Positions 40,881-49,966 are shown, counted from the first letter of the stretch. The stretch is 64,000 bases of DNA from Streptomyces spiramyceticus (GCF_028807635.1 NZ_JARBAX010000001.1:1439001-1503000), one strand, 5' to 3'. Made by a program: numbers and translations. The notes: generated by a model not told the origin, from the sequence alone.

Positions 40881-41909
40881 ATGACGCGAATCGACAAGAA
40901 CCCCACAGGCGGCGCGGCCAACGCCGTCGAGGTAAGGGGACTGGTCAAGCACTACGGCGAGACCAAGGCACTGGACGGCGTGGACCTGGTCGTACAGGAA
41001 GGCACCGTGCTCGGTGTCCTCGGGCCCAACGGCGCAGGAAAGACCACCCTCGTGCGCTGCCTGTCCACCCTGATCCAGCCGGACGCCGGCACGGCCGTCG
41101 TGGCCGGTTACGACGTGGTGAAGCAGCCCCGGCAGCTTCGCCGCACCATAGGCCTGACCGGGCAGTACGCCTCGGTCGACGAGAAGCTCGCCGGCTGGGA
41201 GAACCTCTACATGATCGGGCGGCTGCTCGATCTGTCCCGCAAGGACTCGCGCAGGCGCGCGGACGAGCTGCTGGAGCGGTTCTCGCTGACCGAGGCCGCG
41301 AAGAAGCCGGTCATGCAGTACTCCGGCGGTATGCGGCGGCGCCTCGACCTGGCGGCTTCCATGATCGGGCAGCCCTCCGTGCTCTACCTGGACGAGCCGA
41401 CGACCGGACTCGACCCCCGTACCCGCAACGAGGTGTGGGACGAGGTGAAGCGGATGGTGGGCGAGGGGGTCACCGTCCTGCTCACCACGCAGTACATGGA
41501 GGAGGCCGAGCAGCTCGCGTCCGAGCTGACGGTCATCGACCGTGGCCGGGTCATAGCAGGCGGCAAGGTGGACGAGCTGAAGGCGAAGGTCGGCGGCCGC
41601 ACCCTTGAGGTCCGCCCGTCCGACCCGGCGCAACTGACTGCGATGGCACGGGCGTTGAGCGAGGCGGGGCTCGACGGGATCGCAGGGTCGAAGGCCGACG
41701 AGGGGATGCTGTACGTACCGATCCTCAGCGACGAGCAACTGACCGCGGTGGTCGGCCTGCTGGGTGCGCGGGGCTTCGGCATCGCGGAGATCGGGACCCA
41801 TCTGCCCAGCCTGGACGAGGTGTTCCTGGCCATTACGGGCGAGAAGACGAGCGACGCGGTCACCGAGGGCGTCGAAGACATCAAGCAGCACGAGGAGGTC
41901 GCGGCATGA
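40881..41909 (+). CDS. DrrA-like ABC transporter ATPase
   Basis: 342 residues. An ABC domain with Walker A GPNGAGKTT near 50, signature YSGGMRRRLDLA and Walker B VLYLDEPTTGLD, then the C-terminal extension of the daunorubicin-resistance (DrrA) type. It would power export by the next gene. ATG 40881 lacks a ribosome site; TTGTCA at 40851 and CATAGT at 40871 are possible but poorly spaced promoter boxes. It overlaps the permease start by four bases (ATGA). Confidence 0.92.
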   Translation: MTRIDKNPTGGAANAVEVRGLVKHYGETKALDGVDLVVQEGTVLGVLGPNGAGKTTLVRCLSTLIQPDAGTAVVAGYDVVKQPRQLRRTIGLTGQYASVDEKLAGWENLYMIGRLLDLSRKDSRRRADELLERFSLTEAAKKPVMQYSGGMRRRLDLAASMIGQPSVLYLDEPTTGLDPRTRNEVWDEVKRMVGEGVTVLLTTQYMEEAEQLASELTVIDRGRVIAGGKVDELKAKVGGRTLEVRPSDPAQLTAMARALSEAGLDGIAGSKADEGMLYVPILSDEQLTAVVGLLGARGFGIAEIGTHLPSLDEVFLAITGEKTSDAVTEGVEDIKQHEEVAA

Positions 41910-42757
41910 GCGCGGCGACAGTGACACCGACCCCGGCATCGGCGCCCGAGTCGCCCGCGAAGGCGCGCGGCGGCGGTGAGGGCCGGATCGGTCTGCGGGC
42001 CAACGCACGGCACATCGTGGCTCTCGCCCGCCGCAACGCCATGCAGATCAAGCAGGATCCGGAGTCGATGTTCGACGTCCTGCTGATGCCGATCGTCTTC
42101 ACCCTGCTCTTCACCTTCGTCTTCGGCGGCGCGGTCGCGGGCCCGGGCAAACAGTCCGAGTACGTCAGCTATCTGGTCCCCGGCCTGATGGCGATGATGG
42201 GCATGAACGTCTCGATGGCGGTCGGCACCGGCGTCAACGAGGACTTCCAGAAGGGGGTCATGGACCGGTTCCGGACGATGCCGATCGCCCGGTCCTCGGT
42301 CCTCATAGCGAAGATCGTCGTCGAGATCGGCCGCATGATGGTCGCCTTCACGATCCTGCTGATCGTGGGCTTCGTCCTGGGCATGTCGGTCGAGACTTCG
42401 CCGCTGCACATCCTGGGCGCGATCGGGCTTTCGCTGCTCTTCGGCGCCTCACTGATGTGGATCTTCATCCTGATCGGGCTGACCGTGAAGACGGCGCAGG
42501 CTGTGCAGGGCATGGCGTTCATGGTGCTGATGCCCCTGCAGTTCGGGTCGTCGATCTTCACGTCGCCGTCGACGATGCCGGGCTGGTTGCAGACCTTCAC
42601 CGACTACAACCCGCTGTCGAGCCTGGCGGACGCGGCGCGCGGGCTGTTCATCGGCGGTCCCGTCGCCCGCGATGTGTGGATGGTGCTGGCGTGGACGGTG
42701 GCCATCACCGTGGTGACGGCTCCGATCGCGGTGTCCAAGTTCCGCAAGAAGACCTGA
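41906..42757 (+). CDS. DrrB-like ABC-2 type permease
   Basis: 283 residues with six membrane helices of the ABC-2 family; MQIKQDPESMFDVLLMPIVF and the later SLADAARGLF segment are typical of DrrB-type drug exporters. With the preceding ATPase it forms a two-gene export system. The substrate is unknown. It converges on a BTAD regulator gene 21 bases away. Confidence 0.92.
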   Translation: MSAATVTPTPASAPESPAKARGGGEGRIGLRANARHIVALARRNAMQIKQDPESMFDVLLMPIVFTLLFTFVFGGAVAGPGKQSEYVSYLVPGLMAMMGMNVSMAVGTGVNEDFQKGVMDRFRTMPIARSSVLIAKIVVEIGRMMVAFTILLIVGFVLGMSVETSPLHILGAIGLSLLFGASLMWIFILIGLTVKTAQAVQGMAFMVLMPLQFGSSIFTSPSTMPGWLQTFTDYNPLSSLADAARGLFIGGPVARDVWMVLAWTVAITVVTAPIAVSKFRKKT

Positions 42758-42778
42758 CGTACGGTCCCGCCGGTCGCG

Positions 42779-45700
42779 TCAGCGTCCGGCGGCCAGGGCG
42801 GCGGCCTCGTCCAGAGTGAGGCCGCTGCCTTCGGCGTACGCCGACTCGTACGCGGTGTCGCCCAGTGCGGCGCGGGCCGCCGCCTCGGCGTCCGCCCTCG
42901 TCTCGCGCTCCTGCGTCGTCACGAAGTGGCCCGGCGGGAGCAGGGCGTCGTGCGCGTGGAGCAGGCGGGCGGCGTCGCGGGCCATGCCCGGGCCGCCGAG
43001 TCCGGCCAGGGCGCGGGCCGCGATCATCAGCTGGATCGCGGGCATGTGCGGGGCGACCATCCGCGACAGCGGCACGCATGACCGTTCCAGCGCCTGGCGT
43101 TCCTTATCGAGCGCGGCGGCGTAACGGCCGTCCAGATTGTCCAGCCAGGAGAGGAGCCCGAGCACGAAGCCTTCGAAGATCGCCAGGGTCGATTTCTTGA
43201 AGTCCCGCCGCACGCACTCCAGTTGTTCGCGGCCCTCGTCCCTGCGACCGCTGCGGGCGAGCCACACCGCCAGGTAGATGCGGGCTGCAGGCTCGCACTC
43301 GTGACCGCTGTGCTCGACCTCGGCGAGGACGGCGCGCAGCATCGCCTCGGCCTCCTCGCCGTCGCCCGTCTCCACCATGACGCCGGCGAGCCGCACCCGC
43401 AGCAGCGCCACCTGCTCCTTGGCGCCGAGCTGTCCCGCGTGAGCGATCGCGGCGCGGAAGTCCTCGGCGGCGAGGGCGAACTTGCCTGTGCGCTCGCGGG
43501 CCTCGCCGCGCGCCGACAGGGCCTCGGCCGCGCCCCAGGCGTCGCCGAGCCGGGTGAAGATCTCCAGGCTCTCGTCGGCGTCGCGGCCGGCGTCACCGGC
43601 CCAGGCACTGCGGTTGGCGAGGATGTTGGCCCGCATCTGGAGCGCGGCGGCGAGCTCCCATACGTAACCGAGCTCCCGGCAGGTGTCGACCGTCCGGTCG
43701 ATGACCTCATTCAGCTGCCCCGGGCTGCCGGTGAGCATGATCGCGTAGAACCAGAGCGTTCCGGGTGTGCGGCAGGTCTGCGGCAGGCCCGGCCGGTACA
43801 CGTCGACAACGCGGCGCAGCCACGCCATGGCGTCGCCGGAGGTCCACTCGTCGAGGTCGTGGTTCATGCTCGCCAGATGGATCATCCAGGCTCCGCGCCG
43901 CGCCTCCAGCAGCTGTTCCGGTGCCATGGGCGGCGGTGTGTCCGTGCACCGCTCGTGCAGGGCGGGGGCGGGGGCGGCCGGCGGTGCGAAGGGGTCGGGG
44001 CCGAGTTCGGCGGCGGCCAGGGACCAGTGGCGGGCCTCGCTGCGGAGATCGCGGATCTGCCAGTACCAGGCGAGTGAGTGCACGAGGCACAGCGCCTCGT
44101 GCTCGTCGCGGGCGGCGATGGCGCGGCGCAGTGCGGTGCGGAGGTTTTCGTACTCGACCTGGAGGCGGCTGATGCCGGTGAGCTGTTCGCGGCCGCGCAG
44201 CAGGGGGTCGGCGTGGCGGGCCAGTTCGCGGAAGTGGACGAGGTGGCGGTGCTCGGTGGCGTCTCGTTCGCCCGACTCGTCGAGGCGTTCGGCGGCGTAC
44301 TCGGCGACGGTTTCGAGGAGGCGGTAGCGCATGCCGCCGCTGCTGCCGCCCGCGCCTTCGCTCGCGCCATGGCCCTCGCCCCCGCCCTCTCCCGAAGGGG
44401 AGGCCACCACAAGGGACTTGTCGACCAGCGAACCGAGTACGTCCAGCGCATCCGGCCCGCAGACCGCCTCGGCGGCGGGCAGGTCGCAGCCGCCCGCGAA
44501 GACGGACAGGGCGCGCAGAGCCGCCCTTTCCGGCTCGTCCAGCAGGTCCCAGGACCAGTCGACGACCGCGCGCAGGGTCTGCTGGCGCGGCAGTACGGTG
44601 CGGCTGCCGCCGGTGAGGAGCCGGAACCGGTCGTCCAGGCGGTCGGCGATCTGGCGCGGGGTGAGCATCCGGAGCCGGGCGGCGGCGAGTTCGATGGCGA
44701 GGGGCAGGCCGTCGAGGCGGCGGCAGATCTCGGCAGCGGCGGCCGGATCGTCGTCCGTACGGAACCCGGGCTTCGCGGCGGCGCCGCGTTCGGCGAGCAG
44801 GCGCAGCGCCATGGGGTCGGGCAGGGGTTCCACGGGCCGTACGACCTCGCCGGGCACGCCGAGCGGTTCCCGGCTGGTGGCCAGCACGGTCACGCCCGGG
44901 CAGCGGACGAGCAGCTCCTCGGCGAGGTGGGCAGCGGCGTCGATCACGTGCTCGCAGTTGTCCAGCAGGAGCAGCATCTGGCGGCGGGCGCAGTGCTCGA
45001 CGAGGCGTACGAGCGGATCGTTCCCGTGCCGGTCGGCGGCCCGCAGCTCCTCGGCGCCGGCTCCGCGCAGCACGGTCTCGCGCGCCCCGAGCGCGACGAG
45101 TACGGCCTCGGGCACGGTGGCGGGGTCGTCGACGGGTGCGAGCTCTGCCAGCCATACCCCGTCCCGCCAGGCCCCGTCAGCCGCCTCGGCGGCTTCCTGC
45201 GACAGCCGTGTCTTACCGGCGCCACCGGGCCCCAGTAGCGTGACGAGCCGGGCACCGGCGAGGTCGCCCCGGATGACGTCGATGTCGGCCTCGCGCCCGA
45301 CGAAGGAGGTCAGACGGGAGCGTAAGTTGCCACGGGAGGTTTGCGTTTGGGTTTGGGGCGCGGTGCGTGGGTCCGTGGGGGGCGGAGTGCGCTGCTGGGC
45401 GCCGTGAGCCTGCGCGGCGCCGGGGGCGGCGCTTTCTTCCCCTGCCCCGCCCCTTCCCGGCTGTGACATTTTGCGGCTGCCGCCGCGTGGCGGGCCAAGC
45501 CCCCAGGCCCCCGGGCGGGCTGCAGTTACCGAGGCCTCCAGCACGTGGGGCGGAGTCGGGGATAGCAATTCCGCGTGCAGAGCGCGGAGTTGGGGTGACG
45601 GGGCCGTACCCAGGCGCGTTGCCAGGTCCTGGCGCAGGTCCTCGTAGGCCGCCAGTGCCTGTGCCGTGCGGCCCGCGTCGCGCAGGGCGCGCAGGCGCAA

Positions 45701-46273
45701 CGCCTGGAGCTGCTCGTCGATCGGGTGGTCGTCGCAGAGCGCGGCCAGTTCCGGCAGCGCCTCTTCCGCGCGGCCCAGCGCCAGCGCCGACGCCAGGCGG
45801 GTGCGGCGGACGGCCAGGCGGCGGGTCTCCCAGCGGGTGGCTTCGCCCGTACGGTCGGGGAGGTCGGCGAGGGCCTGGCCCGTCCACAGGCTCAGCGCCT
45901 CGTCGAGCAGGGCCGCCGCCTCGGCCGGGTCCCCGGCGTCCAGGGCGCGCTCGCCCTCCCCCGCGAGACGCTCGAAGCAGTACAGGTCTACGTCCTCGGG
46001 GCCGGCGCACAGCCGGTAACCGCCGTCCACGGAGGTGATCGCCCCATGGCCGAGTGCCCGGCGGAGCCGGCCGACCAGGGCCTGGAGTGCGCCGGTCGCG
46101 TCGGCGGGCGGGTCGGCGGCCCACACCTCGTCGGTGAGGGCGCCGGCCGGCACCGTACGCCCCGGCCGCAGCGCCAGCGCCGTCAGCAGGGCGCGCAGCC
46201 GCGCTCCGCCGACGGCGACGGGCGTGCCGTCGTCGCGGAGTGCCTGGGTGGGGCCGAGTATGCGGTAGCGCAC
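42779..46273 (-). CDS. AfsR/SARP-type BTAD, NB-ARC and TPR transcriptional regulator
   Basis: 1164 residues. The N-terminus is an OmpR-like DNA-binding fold (MRYRILGPTQAL...) and a bacterial activation domain (about 95-240). After a linker comes an NB-ARC ATPase with Walker A GPGGAGKT near 347, Walker B LLLLDNCEHV and SREPLGVPGE, then TPR-like helices to the end. Such proteins activate pathway genes on sensing a ligand or ATP. GTG 46273 lies 4 bases after the DUF6578-like stop, indicating an operon. Residues about 252-280 (WGLGPPRGGSRKMSQPGRGG) are the in-frame translation of a dispersed repeat also found in intergenic DNA. Confidence 0.92.
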   Translation of the reverse strand: MRYRILGPTQALRDDGTPVAVGGARLRALLTALALRPGRTVPAGALTDEVWAADPPADATGALQALVGRLRRALGHGAITSVDGGYRLCAGPEDVDLYCFERLAGEGERALDAGDPAEAAALLDEALSLWTGQALADLPDRTGEATRWETRRLAVRRTRLASALALGRAEEALPELAALCDDHPIDEQLQALRLRALRDAGRTAQALAAYEDLRQDLATRLGTAPSPQLRALHAELLSPTPPHVLEASVTAARPGAWGLGPPRGGSRKMSQPGRGGAGEESAAPGAAQAHGAQQRTPPPTDPRTAPQTQTQTSRGNLRSRLTSFVGREADIDVIRGDLAGARLVTLLGPGGAGKTRLSQEAAEAADGAWRDGVWLAELAPVDDPATVPEAVLVALGARETVLRGAGAEELRAADRHGNDPLVRLVEHCARRQMLLLLDNCEHVIDAAAHLAEELLVRCPGVTVLATSREPLGVPGEVVRPVEPLPDPMALRLLAERGAAAKPGFRTDDDPAAAAEICRRLDGLPLAIELAAARLRMLTPRQIADRLDDRFRLLTGGSRTVLPRQQTLRAVVDWSWDLLDEPERAALRALSVFAGGCDLPAAEAVCGPDALDVLGSLVDKSLVVASPSGEGGGEGHGASEGAGGSSGGMRYRLLETVAEYAAERLDESGERDATEHRHLVHFRELARHADPLLRGREQLTGISRLQVEYENLRTALRRAIAARDEHEALCLVHSLAWYWQIRDLRSEARHWSLAAAELGPDPFAPPAAPAPALHERCTDTPPPMAPEQLLEARRGAWMIHLASMNHDLDEWTSGDAMAWLRRVVDVYRPGLPQTCRTPGTLWFYAIMLTGSPGQLNEVIDRTVDTCRELGYVWELAAALQMRANILANRSAWAGDAGRDADESLEIFTRLGDAWGAAEALSARGEARERTGKFALAAEDFRAAIAHAGQLGAKEQVALLRVRLAGVMVETGDGEEAEAMLRAVLAEVEHSGHECEPAARIYLAVWLARSGRRDEGREQLECVRRDFKKSTLAIFEGFVLGLLSWLDNLDGRYAAALDKERQALERSCVPLSRMVAPHMPAIQLMIAARALAGLGGPGMARDAARLLHAHDALLPPGHFVTTQERETRADAEAAARAALGDTAYESAYAEGSGLTLDEAAALAAGR
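45432..45520 (-). repeat. Dispersed repeat segment inside the BTAD regulator gene
   Basis: Reading the minus strand this carries ACGCGGCGGCAGCCGCAAAA then TGTCACAGCCGGGAAGGGGC, nearly identical to the right half of the copies at 17.08-17.13 and 57.82-57.87 kb. Here it is open in frame and encodes part of the linker between the BTAD and NB-ARC domains. Confidence 0.8.
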
Positions 46274-46277
46274 GGCC

Positions 46278-46811
46278 CTATTGTCCGGGACTCACGGGGC
46301 GTCGGCCGACGGGCGTCTCCAGGGTGACGAGGACGCCGGTCTCGTCGCGCCGGTATCCGCGTCCCCGGCGGGCCTGTCCGGGCTCGTTCGCGAACCACTT
46401 GGGGCACGTGTCGACCTCCCTCAGCCACCGCTCGCCCGCCACCGGGGCGTACGTACGCGACCCGGCGTGCGTCTCGGCGTACCCCTCGGTGACGACCTGG
46501 ATCGAGCGGACCGTGCCGACGGTCTCCGGTACGTCGTGCGGGCCCGGCCCGTGCGCCTCCACCGTGAGCAGGCCGACCGGGCGGGCGGGGATGCGCTCGC
46601 CGGATGTCCACAGTGCGGTTGCGCCGGGGCCCCGTACGAGGCCGCTCCCCGCCGGTTCCAACTCGCTGAAGCTGTCCCCCCACGTCGCGGCGTCGGCCCC
46701 CTCCTCCGGTGTCCTCAGCGCCAGTTGCCACCGCACCTCGTCGCCGACCGAGAACGGTTCGCCGCAGCATTCCATTTGCCAGTCGTCGTACTTGATCTTC
46801 CACACCGCCAT
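46278..46811 (-). CDS. DUF6578-like hypothetical protein
   Basis: 177 residues, cytosolic. The N-terminus MAVWKIKYDDWQMECCGEPF is characteristic of a short Streptomyces family I recall as DUF6578. A double Cys and repeated Gly/Pro turns suggest a beta-rich fold. Function unknown. It lies immediately upstream of the BTAD regulator with a 4-base gap, so it may modulate that regulator. The start at 46811 has a weak GGG ribosome site. Confidence 0.75.
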   Translation of the reverse strand: MAVWKIKYDDWQMECCGEPFSVGDEVRWQLALRTPEEGADAATWGDSFSELEPAGSGLVRGPGATALWTSGERIPARPVGLLTVEAHGPGPHDVPETVGTVRSIQVVTEGYAETHAGSRTYAPVAGERWLREVDTCPKWFANEPGQARRGRGYRRDETGVLVTLETPVGRRPVSPGQ

Positions 46812-46852
46812 GAACCCAGCTTCGCCGGAACTACCGTTGCCGCGCGAGACGT

Positions 46853-46886
46853 TTTCGCTGTGTCGCCAGTTTCGCTGTGTCACCAG
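46853..46886. promoter_or_regulatory. Two 17-base direct repeats, operator candidate
   Basis: TTTCGCTGTGTCGCCAG and TTTCGCTGTGTCACCAG stand head to tail (one mismatch) in the region between the DUF6578/BTAD operon and the divergent peptidase gene. BTAD regulators bind direct repeats, so this may be an autoregulatory site, although the 17-base period differs from the 11- or 22-base spacing known for SARPs. Confidence 0.45.
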
Positions 46887-46956
46887 TACGGTCGGGCAGG
46901 CCGCCCGGCGCCCATCCGGGCGTACGCCCGTCGCCCACACCCCAGGAGACCCGCCC

Positions 46957-47754
46957 ATGACCACCGCCCTCACCCGTCGCGACCGGCGGATCAGTCCCGT
47001 CTTCCTCGGGATCGCTGCCGTCATGGCGGTCTCCGGGTGGGCGGTGTGGACGGAGTTCTCGGCGAGTACCGGCTTCGCCGTCTTCCTCTTCGTCACGTCC
47101 GCATGGATCGTCTCGCTCTGTCTGCACGAGTACGCGCACGCCCGTACCGCGCTGCACAGCGGCGACATCTCCATTGGTGCGAAGGGGTATTTGACCCTCA
47201 ATCCACTTAAATACACTCATGCGCTGCTGAGTATCGTCCTGCCCGTGCTCTTCGTGATCATGGGCGGTATCGGTCTGCCGGGCGGCGCGGTCTTCATCGA
47301 GCGCCACCGGATCCGGGGGCGCCTGAAGCACAGCATCATCTCGGCCGCCGGACCGCTGACCAATGTGCTGTTCGCGATCGTGTGCACCGCGCCGTTCTGG
47401 CTGGGGGCGCTGGACGGCGTTCCCGATCCGTTCCGTTACGCGCTCGGGTTCCTCGCCCTGCTCCAGGTGACGGCGGCGATCCTGAACTTCCTGCCGGTGC
47501 CGGGGCTCGACGGCTACGGGGTGATCGAGCCCTGGCTCTCGTACAACATCCGCCGCCAGGTCGAGCCGCTCGCGCCGTTCGGGCTGCTGCTGGTCTTCGG
47601 CGTGCTGTGGATTCCCGCCGTCAACCATGTCTTCTTCGACGCGGTCGACGCGATCCTGCGGGGGCTGGGCGTCAGCGACTGGGACACGTACTGGGGGCAG
47701 CAGTTCTACCGCTTCTGGCAGGGCGAGCCGGAGGTGCCGGCGATCACCCCGTAG
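46957..47754 (+). CDS. Site-2 protease family (M50) membrane metalloprotease
   Basis: 265 residues with about six membrane helices. The zinc motif HEYAH lies at 57-61, and the second ligand motif LPVPGLDGYG near 181. Members cut membrane-anchored regulators within the bilayer. AGGAGAC precedes ATG 46957. A stretch near 47190-47220 (LTLNPLKYTH) uses unusual codons such as CTT, AAA, CCA and TTG. It overlaps the end of the convergent small membrane protein by 11 bases. Confidence 0.92.
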   Translation: MTTALTRRDRRISPVFLGIAAVMAVSGWAVWTEFSASTGFAVFLFVTSAWIVSLCLHEYAHARTALHSGDISIGAKGYLTLNPLKYTHALLSIVLPVLFVIMGGIGLPGGAVFIERHRIRGRLKHSIISAAGPLTNVLFAIVCTAPFWLGALDGVPDPFRYALGFLALLQVTAAILNFLPVPGLDGYGVIEPWLSYNIRRQVEPLAPFGLLLVFGVLWIPAVNHVFFDAVDAILRGLGVSDWDTYWGQQFYRFWQGEPEVPAITP

Positions 47755-47947
47755 CGGGGGTCTCGCGGCCGGTCTCCGCCTTCGCTCCCGCCTTCGCCTT
47801 GCGCAGGTAGTACCAGGCCATGTTGGAGGCGACTCCGGCCAGCAGGATCCAGATGACCCCGAGCCAGCTGCCCTGGACGAAGGACACCACTGCCGCGGCG
47901 ACGGCGAGGGCGCAGACGACGAGGGCGTACAGAGCGAGGCGGGGCAT
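47744..47947 (-). CDS. Small two-helix membrane protein
   Basis: 67 residues: two hydrophobic helices (about 4-24 and 28-46) and a Lys/Ala/Glu tail (RKAKAGAKAETGRE). ATG 47947 has AGGAG upstream. Unknown function; a common type of short Streptomyces membrane protein. It converges on the M50 protease gene. Confidence 0.75.
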   Translation of the reverse strand: MPRLALYALVVCALAVAAAVVSFVQGSWLGVIWILLAGVASNMAWYYLRKAKAGAKAETGRETPATG

Positions 47948-48025
47948 GGGGGCGACTCCTGTGCGGGTGTGCTGTGGCTGGTGCTCGGTGCTTCCCGTCC
48001 AGTGTCCCCCATGCCCCGATCCTGC

Positions 48026-48766
48026 TTATACGTCGGTCACGCGCAGGCCCGCGTGCGCCTTGTAGCGGCGGTTCACCGAGATCAGGTTGGCCACCAGGGA
48101 CTCGACCTGGTGGGCGTTGCGCAGGCGGCCCGCGAAGACGCCGCGCATGCCGGGGATGCGGGCCGCGAGTGCCTGCACGATGTCGGTGTCGGCGCGGGCC
48201 TCGCCCAGCACCATCACGTCGGTGTCGATCTCCTCGATCGCCTCGTCCTGGAGCAGCACGGCCGACAGGTGGTGGAACGCGGCGGTCACCCGCGAGTCCG
48301 GCAGCAGGGCGGCGGCCTGTTCGGCGGCGCTGCCCTCCTCCGGCTTCAGGGCGTACGCGCCCTTCTTGTCGAAGCCGAGCGGGTTGACGCAGTCGACGAC
48401 GAGCTTGCCGGTCAGCTCCTCGCGCAGCGCTTCGAGCGTCTTGGCATGACCGTCCCACGGCACGGCGACGATCACGATGTCGCTGCGGCGGGCGCACTCG
48501 GCGTTGTCCGCGCCTTCGACGCCGAGGCCGAGCTCTGCGGCGGCGCTCTGTGCGCGTTCGGCGGCGCGCGAGCCGATGATCACCTTCTGGCCGGCCCTGG
48601 CCAGCCGGTACGCGAGCCCGCGCCCCTGGTCGCCGGTGCCGCCGAGCACGCCGACGACCATTCCGGACACGTCCGGGAGGTCCCAGGGGTCCTTGGCGGC
48701 GGGCTTCTGCGCGGCGGCGGGTGCCTGAGTGCCGGCGGAGGTGCCGGAGCTGTCGGTGGAAGTCAT
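48026..48766 (-). CDS. npdG: F420-dependent NADP oxidoreductase (NADPH-dependent F420 reductase)
   Basis: 246 residues. Transfers hydride between NADPH and coenzyme F420. The Rossmann motif GVLGGTGDQGRG (39-50) followed by GQKVIIGSR is the F420:NADP oxidoreductase signature. A disordered 30-residue N-terminal extension precedes it. Start 48766 has GGAG upstream. Streptomyces uses F420 in secondary metabolism and nitroreductases; a PPOX-fold protein occurs elsewhere in the window. Confidence 0.9.
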   Translation of the reverse strand: MTSTDSSGTSAGTQAPAAAQKPAAKDPWDLPDVSGMVVGVLGGTGDQGRGLAYRLARAGQKVIIGSRAAERAQSAAAELGLGVEGADNAECARRSDIVIVAVPWDGHAKTLEALREELTGKLVVDCVNPLGFDKKGAYALKPEEGSAAEQAAALLPDSRVTAAFHHLSAVLLQDEAIEEIDTDVMVLGEARADTDIVQALAARIPGMRGVFAGRLRNAHQVESLVANLISVNRRYKAHAGLRVTDV

Positions 48767-48859
48767 GGCTCCGACCCTACTTGCAGGTAGGGCGCTCGTA
48801 CGGGTGAGGCGGGGTCATTCGCTCCCGGCCGGCGCGGACGTACGGCAGGATGCCGCGGC

Positions 48860-49462
48860 ATGGATGCCGTACGTGTCGCCCTGCTGCGTGAAGTCCTCGA
48901 CGGGACCGAGTGGTTGCCGGCCACGAGGCGGTTCGCCGGAGCACTGCGGTCGTCCGTCGTGCCGCAGGGCGGCGGGCTGCTGCTAGTGGGGACCGAGGCG
49001 TACGAACCGTGGCATCTGGCGGCGCACCTCGTCGACGAGGCAGCCTGGTCCGGCCTCGCCGAGCTGAGCCCCACGCTCGTACGCCACCGGGTGCGGCCCG
49101 GCGAACCGGCTCATCTGTCGGTCGGGCTCGGCCGGATCGAGGCGGCGGCCCGGGGAGAGACGCTGCTCGTCGTGGCACCGGAGCGGCCGGGGGCGGGGCT
49201 GCTGGAGCGGGTGCATGACGCTCGGCGGGCAGGCGTGACGGTGCTGTCGCTGGACGGGGGGGACCGGGAGATCCGGGGTCTGGCGCACGAGGGGCTTTCG
49301 GTGCCGGGGGGCGGGGATGTGGACCTGGATACGGTCCAGCACCTGGTGAGTGCGGCGGCCGGGGAGAACAGCCTGCCGGTGCCGCGGGGGCGGCGGCGCT
49401 TCCGCGACCGGCTGGCACGCCTCGCCGACCAGCTGACGGCGCCACCGCCGGCGCGGTGGTAG
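48860..49462 (+). CDS. Hypothetical cytosolic protein
   Basis: 200 residues. No signal or membrane segment. The sequence alternates beta and alpha elements (LLLVGTEAYEPWHLAAHLVDEAA; GETLLVVAPERPG; AGVTVLSLDGG), a Rossmann-like order recalling SIS or transport-associated folds, but no catalytic motif could be named. ATG 48860 has CAGGATG upstream. Probably conserved in the genus; function unknown. Confidence 0.7.
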   Translation: MDAVRVALLREVLDGTEWLPATRRFAGALRSSVVPQGGGLLLVGTEAYEPWHLAAHLVDEAAWSGLAELSPTLVRHRVRPGEPAHLSVGLGRIEAAARGETLLVVAPERPGAGLLERVHDARRAGVTVLSLDGGDREIRGLAHEGLSVPGGGDVDLDTVQHLVSAAAGENSLPVPRGRRRFRDRLARLADQLTAPPPARW

Positions 49463-49668
49463 GGGGCGGGGGTGCGGTGCACGTGCGGTGCGGGCCGCTG
49501 CGCGGCGCTGTTGCCCTCCCCCCTTTCCCCCCACACCGAGGCGTCGGCTCCGGCGTAATTGCTTGCTCGCGCGGGATCATGACGTACGACGCGACCACCG
49601 ACGAGGATGCGCAGCGCCGCCGGGTCCAGAGGGACGCGGCGGCTGAAACGGCTGAAACAGTGGGGTGA

Positions 49669-49908
49669 TCAGGCGTCCCCGTCGTCCGCCGCCTGCGCGC
49701 CGTTCTTGTCGTGCCACTTCGGGTCGTTCTCCCACTGGAGGTTGCGCTCCGCCGCCGTCTGCATCGCGTGCTCCGCCTCTTCACGCGTCGCGTAAGGGCC
49801 GAAACGGTCCTTTCCCGGGCACTGGGGGCCCTCCTCGACCGTCTTGTGCTCCAGGCAGTAGAACCATTCGCCCGGCTTTCCGACCGTGCGCTTCTTGAAC
49901 AGGGCCAT
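49669..49908 (-). CDS. Small conserved hypothetical protein
   Basis: 79 residues, [20 protein letters not shown]... with the segment [23 protein letters not shown], which resembles an SPOR- or zinc-ribbon-like short repeat; two Cys ([14 protein letters not shown]) could bind a metal. AAGGAG precedes ATG 49908. It is divergent from methionine aminopeptidase, with only 58 bases between the starts, and this pairing looks typical of Streptomyces. Confidence 0.8.
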   Translation of the reverse strand: MALFKKRTVGKPGEWFYCLEHKTVEEGPQCPGKDRFGPYATREEAEHAMQTAAERNLQWENDPKWHDKNGAQAADDGDA

Positions 49909-49953
49909 CGTCGGCTCCTTCCTCTGCCGCCATGCTGCCCGATGGCGGCTGGA

Positions 49954-49959
49954 TACACT
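49954..49959 (+). promoter_or_regulatory. -10 box of a leaderless map transcript
   Basis: TACACT lies 7 bases before ATG 49967 and no Shine-Dalgarno exists, so the aminopeptidase mRNA probably starts at its start codon. Confidence 0.5.
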
Positions 49960-49966
49960 CGCTTGC

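Noticed and set aside
49579..49668. A 29-codon ORF (MTYDATTDEDAQ...) upstream of the small minus-strand gene
   Set aside because: No convincing ribosome site, very short, and acidic/Arg composition typical of random high-GC frames; no support as a gene.
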